64,000 bases of DNA from Nocardioides sp. J54 (GTDB lineage: Bacteria; Actinomycetota; Actinomycetes; Propionibacteriales; Nocardioidaceae): the NCBI RefSeq assembly GCF_000519005.1, contig NZ_JAER01000021.1, positions 1 through 64,000 of the forward strand, in the 5' to 3' direction. A model generated the notes under the pieces. It made no database searches. It saw only the letters and a program-made list of their open reading frames with translations, and had not been told where the DNA came from. The translations under genes were made by a program, and so were the position numbers. Positions 60,766 through 64,000 of the stretch are shown one piece after another (within the stretch, counting starts at the first letter, position 1; the number at the start of each line of letters is the position of its first letter).

Positions 60766-61469
60766 GCGATCAGTCCGTCGAGGTCGAGGGTGTGCGCGGT
60801 GTGGTCGCGCTTGACGGTGAGGTAGCGGCGGTTCGCCTCGGAGAGGTGCACCCCGGTCGGGACCTGCGCGTCGACGCCGACGCCGTAGGCCTCCAACTGC
60901 GCGGCCTTGTCGGGGTTGTTGCTCAGCAGCCGGATCCGGTCGACGCCCATCGCGCGCACCATCTGCGCCGCTGCGCGGTAGTCGCGCTCGTCCTCGCCGC
61001 GGCCCAGGGCCCGGTTGGCCTCGTAGGTGTCGAGGCCGGCGTCCTGCAGGGCGTAGGCGTCGAGCTTGGCGTAGAGCCCGATGCCGCGGCCCTCCTGGCG
61101 CAGGTAGAGCAGGAACCCGCCCTCGCCCGCGATCCGCTCGACCGCCTCGCGCAGCTGGGGCCCGCAGTCGCAGCGCTCCGAGCCGAGCACGTCGCCGGTG
61201 AGGCACTCGCTGTGCGGGCGGACCAGGGGCGCCGTACCGCCGCCGGCCAGGCCGGCCACCCGCTCGCGCCAGGCGCCGAGGCCGAGGAGCAAGTGCTCCT
61301 TGCCGTCGGCCAGGCCGTGGAAGGTGACCACGTCGGCGGTGGTGGCGTAGCCGTCGGCGAAGCGCAGGGGGACGACGACGCGGGTGCGCACCTCGGCGGC
61401 CGGGGCGGCCGACCGGTCGGTCGCGGGAGTGGTGCAGGCGCGCGGCGCACGGGTCAGGCAGGCGGTCAT
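60762..61469 (-). CDS. ribA: GTP cyclohydrolase II
   Basis: 235 residues from the ATG at 61469, chosen because GGAG lies 5 nt upstream; a GTG two codons earlier lacks this. Zinc ligands are CLTGDVLGSERCDC (C-x10-C-x-C); RQEGRGIGLYAKLDAY and LLSNNPDK are active-site loops. It opens GTP in the first step of riboflavin synthesis. It is a stand-alone GCHII without the usual DHBP synthase fusion and apart from any rib cluster, under a MarR regulator, so it may serve a special flavin demand. Confidence 0.93.
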   Translation of the reverse strand: MTACLTRAPRACTTPATDRSAAPAAEVRTRVVVPLRFADGYATTADVVTFHGLADGKEHLLLGLGAWRERVAGLAGGGTAPLVRPHSECLTGDVLGSERCDCGPQLREAVERIAGEGGFLLYLRQEGRGIGLYAKLDAYALQDAGLDTYEANRALGRGEDERDYRAAAQMVRAMGVDRIRLLSNNPDKAAQLEAYGVGVDAQVPTGVHLSEANRRYLTVKRDHTAHTLDLDGLIA

Positions 61470-61502
61470 CGACACTCCAGGTGGTCCGGGCGGAACAGGT
61501 AC

Positions 61503-61514
61503 TTCAAAGTTGAA
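61503..61514. promoter_or_regulatory. Putative MarR operator upstream of ribA-marR
   Basis: TTCAA-AG-TTGAA, an inverted repeat of the form favoured by MarR proteins, 34 bp before the ribA ATG. Confidence 0.6.
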
Positions 61515-61583
61515 ACAACTGGTCCAAGCGCCGGCGGCACGCGGCTATTCCGCTGTGCCTCTGATTTTCTCCTGCGCGCCCGG

Positions 61584-62261
61584 TCAGTCCTGCTGCGGGC
61601 GGAAGACCATGTCGTCGGGGACGACCAGGCCGTACTGCGCGAGGGTGTCGGTGAGGACCGCGGTGACCTGGCGGGTGAGTCGGGCGACGAGCTCGTCCTG
61701 GGTCTCGTCGTGGTGGTCGAACCACCAGATGATGCTGGCGTCGACCATCCCCATCACGCCGACGAGCACGCCCTCGGGCGGGTCGGCCGAGAGCGGCGTC
61801 GCGCGCAGGTAGGACCGGGCGGCGTCCACGACCTCGCTGAGCAGCCGGGTGCGGCCGAGCCGGGCGCGGTGCAGCGCCTTCGTCTGCTGCTGCGCCGCCA
61901 GGAAGCGGAACAGGTGGGGGTGCTCGGCGGCCCACGCGACGCACGGCGCGATGAGGCCGCCGACGATCTCGGCGGGCGTGCCGGTGCGCCGGAAGTGGGG
62001 TCGGACGCGGTCGATGAGCTCGGTGGCGGCGTACCGCGCGACCTCGGCGTCGAGCTGCTCCTTGCTCGCGAAGTGGCGGTAGACGTTGGGCCGCGGGATG
62101 CCGGCGCGCTCGGCGACCTGGCCCATGCCGATGTCGGCGCCACCCTCCTCGATGGCGGCGACGGCAGCCTGCACGACGAGGTCGCGCCGCCCGTCGCCGT
62201 GCGCCTCCTTGGCGCTGCGCCGGCGCGCGGTCGAGTCGACCCACTTCGCCACGTCCACCAC
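61584..62261 (-). CDS. TetR-family transcriptional regulator
   Basis: 225 residues from a GTG at 62261; GTGs at 62258 and 62252 are alternatives and no ribosome binding site is visible, so the mRNA may be leaderless. TetR HTH: RRDLVVQAAVAAIEEGGADI, GMGQVAERAGIPRPNVYRHFASKEQL. The C-terminal domain has PHLFRFLAAQQQTKA and a Trp-rich SIIWWFDHHDE segment. It diverges from the acyl-CoA dehydrogenase gene over a region with two copies of a GGATACA-N3-TGTATCC-like dyad, its probable operators. Confidence 0.88.
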   Translation of the reverse strand: MVDVAKWVDSTARRRSAKEAHGDGRRDLVVQAAVAAIEEGGADIGMGQVAERAGIPRPNVYRHFASKEQLDAEVARYAATELIDRVRPHFRRTGTPAEIVGGLIAPCVAWAAEHPHLFRFLAAQQQTKALHRARLGRTRLLSEVVDAARSYLRATPLSADPPEGVLVGVMGMVDASIIWWFDHHDETQDELVARLTRQVTAVLTDTLAQYGLVVPDDMVFRPQQD

Positions 62262-62292
62262 GGCGAGCAGGCTACCGCCGTACGGACCTGAT

Positions 62293-62309
62293 GGATACAC
62301 CTTGTACCC
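62293..62309. promoter_or_regulatory. Putative TetR operator 1
   Basis: GGATACACCTTGTACCC, a 17-bp dyad (GGATACA-N3-TGTAYCS), 32 bp upstream of the tetR start. Confidence 0.6.
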
Positions 62310-62338
62310 AGCGTTCTGACATGGCACCCTGTCACCTG

Positions 62339-62355
62339 CGATACAGGCTGTATCC
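62339..62355. promoter_or_regulatory. Putative TetR operator 2
   Basis: CGATACAGGCTGTATCC, the inverse-orientation copy of the dyad at 62293, 39 bp before the acyl-CoA dehydrogenase start. Confidence 0.65.
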
Positions 62356-62393
62356 AGTTCCGAGACACCGACCAGCCGACAGGACCCACCCCC

Positions 62394-63551
62394 ATGCCGC
62401 AGCGCCGTTCCCCCTGGATGACCACCGACCTCGACGACTTCCGCGACCTCGCGCGAACCTTCTGCGAGAAGGAGATCAAGCCGAACGTCGAGCGCTTCAT
62501 CGAGAACAAGCAGGTCGACCGCGAGCTGTGGAACAAGGCCGGCGAGGTCGGCCTGCTCTGCCTCTCGATCCCCGAGGAGTACGGCGGCGGTGGCGGCACC
62601 TTCGCCCACGAGGCGATCCTGATGGAGGAGCAGACCAAGGTCGGCGACAGCTCGTGGGGCGTCTCGCTCCACAACGGCATCGTCGCCCACTACATCCTCG
62701 CCTACGGCACCGAGGAGCAGAAGCACGCGTGGCTGCCGAAGATGGCCAGCGGCGAGGCCGTCGGCGCCATCGCTATGACCGAGCCCGGCACCGGCTCGGA
62801 CCTGCAGAGCGTGAAGACGAAGGCCATCCGCGAGGGCGACGAGTACGTCATCAACGGCTCGAAGACCTTCATCACCAACGGCGCCCAGGCCGACGTCGTC
62901 GTGGTGGTCGCGAAGACCAACCCCGAGGAGGCCGCGGCCGGCATCTCGCTCATCATCGTCCCGACCGACACCCCCGGCTTCTCCCGCGGCCGCGTGCTCG
63001 ACAAGGTCGGCATGAAGGGCCAGGACACCTCCGAGCTCTCCTTCGCCGACGTCCGCGTGCCGGTCACCAACCTGCTCGGCACCGAGGAGGGCCAGGGCTT
63101 CATCCAGCTCATGGAGCAGCTCCCGCAGGAGCGCCTCATCGTCGCCGCCGCGAACGTCGCCGCGATGGAGTTCTGCTTCGACGAGACCATGCGCTACGTC
63201 CACGAGCGGCACGCCTTCAACCGCCCGATCTGGGGCTTCCAGAACACCAAGTTCAAGATGGCCGAGGTCGCCACCGAGGCCCGCGTCGCCCGCTCCTTCG
63301 TCGACGAGTGCATCGGCCTGCACCTCGAGGGCAAGCTCGACATCCCCACCGTCGCCATGGCCAAGCTGTGGTGCTCCGAGCGCGCCCAGAAGGTCGCCGA
63401 CAAGTGCCTGCAGCTGCACGGCGGCTACGGCTACATGAACGAGTACCCCATCGCCCGGGCCTGGGCCGACCTCCGCGTCTCGCAGATCTACGCCGGGACG
63501 AGCGAGATCATGAAGGAGATCATCAGCCGGTCGCTGCCGGCGCCGGTCTGA
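62394..63551 (+). CDS. Acyl-CoA dehydrogenase
   Basis: 385 residues, standard length. FAD and substrate motifs: AIAMTEPGTGSDLQSVKT, KTFITNGAQADVVVVVAKT, GMKGQDTSELSFADVRVP, RHAFNRPIWGFQNTKFKMAE and QLHGGYGYMNEYPIARAWAD, then YAGTSEIMKEIISR. It catalyses the first step of beta-oxidation or a branched-chain equivalent. It is controlled, by position and dyads, by the divergent TetR protein. The catalytic base position cannot be set without alignment. Confidence 0.93.
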   Translation: MPQRRSPWMTTDLDDFRDLARTFCEKEIKPNVERFIENKQVDRELWNKAGEVGLLCLSIPEEYGGGGGTFAHEAILMEEQTKVGDSSWGVSLHNGIVAHYILAYGTEEQKHAWLPKMASGEAVGAIAMTEPGTGSDLQSVKTKAIREGDEYVINGSKTFITNGAQADVVVVVAKTNPEEAAAGISLIIVPTDTPGFSRGRVLDKVGMKGQDTSELSFADVRVPVTNLLGTEEGQGFIQLMEQLPQERLIVAAANVAAMEFCFDETMRYVHERHAFNRPIWGFQNTKFKMAEVATEARVARSFVDECIGLHLEGKLDIPTVAMAKLWCSERAQKVADKCLQLHGGYGYMNEYPIARAWADLRVSQIYAGTSEIMKEIISRSLPAPV

Positions 63552-63560
63552 GGCGGGGTG

Positions 63561-63671
63561 GGGGTTTCACCACCTGGGTGGTGAAACCCCGACTGGGCAC
63601 ACGAAATCAGGGCCCCGAGACCGTAGTTTCGTGTGCCCAGTGGCCGAGATTCACCCCCTAGGTGGTGAATC
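63561..63671. repeat. Three inverted repeats after the acyl-CoA dehydrogenase gene
   Basis: First, GGGGTTTCACCACC-TG-GGTGGTGAAACCCC (63561-63590). Second, ACTGGGCACACGAAA (63592-63606) with its perfect complement at 63627-63641 around 20 nt. Third, GATTCACC...GGTGAATC (63648-63671) with one mismatch. First and third share the CACC/GGTG core with 56782. They lie between convergent genes. Confidence 0.9.
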
Positions 63672-63692
63672 CCCACGAACCTGACCGACAGA

Positions 63693-63757
63693 ACTCACGC
63701 CTGACCGACAAAGCTTCGTCGGTCAGGCGTGAGTTTCGCCGGTCGACCGGCGAAACT
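63693..63757. repeat. Overlapping perfect palindromes of the GCCGGTCGACCGGC family
   Basis: The arms ACTCACGCCTGACCGAC (63693-63709) and GTCGGTCAGGCGTGAGT (63718-63734) pair over 17 bp. AGTTTCGCCGGTC/GACCGGCGAAACT (63732-63757) follows with a 3-bp overlap. Same two modules as at 43.0 and 48.3 kb. Confidence 0.9.
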
Positions 63758-63766
63758 GTCCCCGGC

Positions 63767-64000
63767 TCACGCCACGATGCGCAGGGCGGCGGGCAACAGC
63801 TCCACGACCAGCTCCCCGGCGCCGGTGGCGGGCAGGGGGCCGAGCGCCTCGCCGTCCGCGCCGACGGGTACGGCGCCGCCGCCGGTGTGCGAGCCGGACA
63901 GGCTGACCCGGCGGCCGGTGCGCACGATCACCTCGGGCAGGTCGACGTGGCCGCCGTCGTACACCTTGGGCAGGGAGCGGATCAGGTCGAGGCGGCCGGC
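63767..64000 (-). CDS. Diacylglycerol-kinase-like protein, C-terminal end (partial)
   Basis: The frame runs off the right edge; 77 residues are visible. LIRSLPKVYDGGHVDLPEVIV then VPVGADGEALGPLPA and ELLPAALRIVA match the C-terminal lobe of YegS/DagK-type lipid kinases, in which the ADGE Glu is catalytic. The full gene and its start are outside the window. Confidence 0.8.
   Translation of the reverse strand, partial: AGRLDLIRSLPKVYDGGHVDLPEVIVRTGRRVSLSGSHTGGGAVPVGADGEALGPLPATGAGELVVELLPAALRIVA

Overview
The window is very GC-rich and densely coded. It has many GTG starts, 1-4 bp stop/start overlaps and an actinobacterial gene repertoire: a Tad locus led by an Ssd-like ATPase, PaaX, an actinobacterial-style RecQ, DUF2470, triplicated CAP proteins, and an AccD1/AccA1/HMG-CoA lyase set. 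Gene content and order suggest Nocardioides or another member of the Nocardioidaceae. This is an inference from gene content only; no rRNA gene is present. I saw no tRNA gene, CRISPR array or prophage. The only mobile DNA recognised is the end of an IS110-type element at the left edge.

Layout. 1-4.4 kb: IS110 transposase end, then a Tad/Flp pilus operon on the minus strand (Ssd/CpaE-like, TadA, TadB, TadC, DUF4244), with a divergent HAD-IB phosphatase at 4.6-5.4 kb. 5.7-26.6 kb: the most unusual part. It holds a CopC-CopD copper protein, a tautomerase, a 1,822-residue secreted ThuA + copper-radical-oxidase + LamG protein, a nine-gene 2-keto-3-deoxygluconate (KDG) operon (kduI, kduD, sugar ABC transporter, aldehyde dehydrogenase, KDPG aldolase, KDG kinase), an IclR regulator, and a secreted cupredoxin + PKD + Cu/Zn-SOD-like protein. 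26.6-32.9 kb: rhodanese, three related small lipoproteins, Aat, an EcsC-family protein, and a sulfotransferase with a related partner. 33-39.3 kb: a leucine/isovalerate-type operon (mvaB, biotin-dependent carboxylase alpha and beta), a ScyD-like secreted protein with an apparent frameshift, and a TetR regulator. 39.6-43 kb: AidB-like acyl-CoA dehydrogenase, enoyl-CoA hydratase and PaaX. 43-50.5 kb: SWIM protein + SNF2 helicase, a membrane protein, and a RecQ helicase fused to a phosphoribosyltransferase-like domain. 50.6-56.7 kb: a promoter-terminator unit, a basic repetitive protein, DUF2470, an M13 peptidase operon and three CAP proteins in tandem. 56.9-64 kb: quinone oxidoreductase, GH1 beta-glucosidase, pirin, a MarR-ribA pair, a TetR regulator divergent from an acyl-CoA dehydrogenase, and the end of a diacylglycerol-kinase-like gene.

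How the parts may work together. A 16-bp dyad, GTTC-N8-GAAC, or a near match lies in front of the copper radical oxidase (two copies), between kduI and iclR (three copies), and in front of the cupredoxin/SOD protein (one copy). One further copy with a divergent core lies between copCD and the tautomerase gene. I read this as the operator of the IclR protein encoded in the cluster. It would join secreted copper redox enzymes to intracellular KDG catabolism in one regulon. This is the best candidate here for an undescribed system: extracellular copper-dependent oxidation of a carbohydrate or uronate, coupled to import and the KDG pathway.

A second theme is non-coding. Nearly every gap between convergent genes holds long, often perfect, inverted repeats. 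They fall into families that recur across the window: a GCCGGTCGACCGGC core, a GACCGACGAA/TTCGTCGGTC dyad, CACC/GGTG dyads, and a pair of 23-25 bp-arm hairpins.
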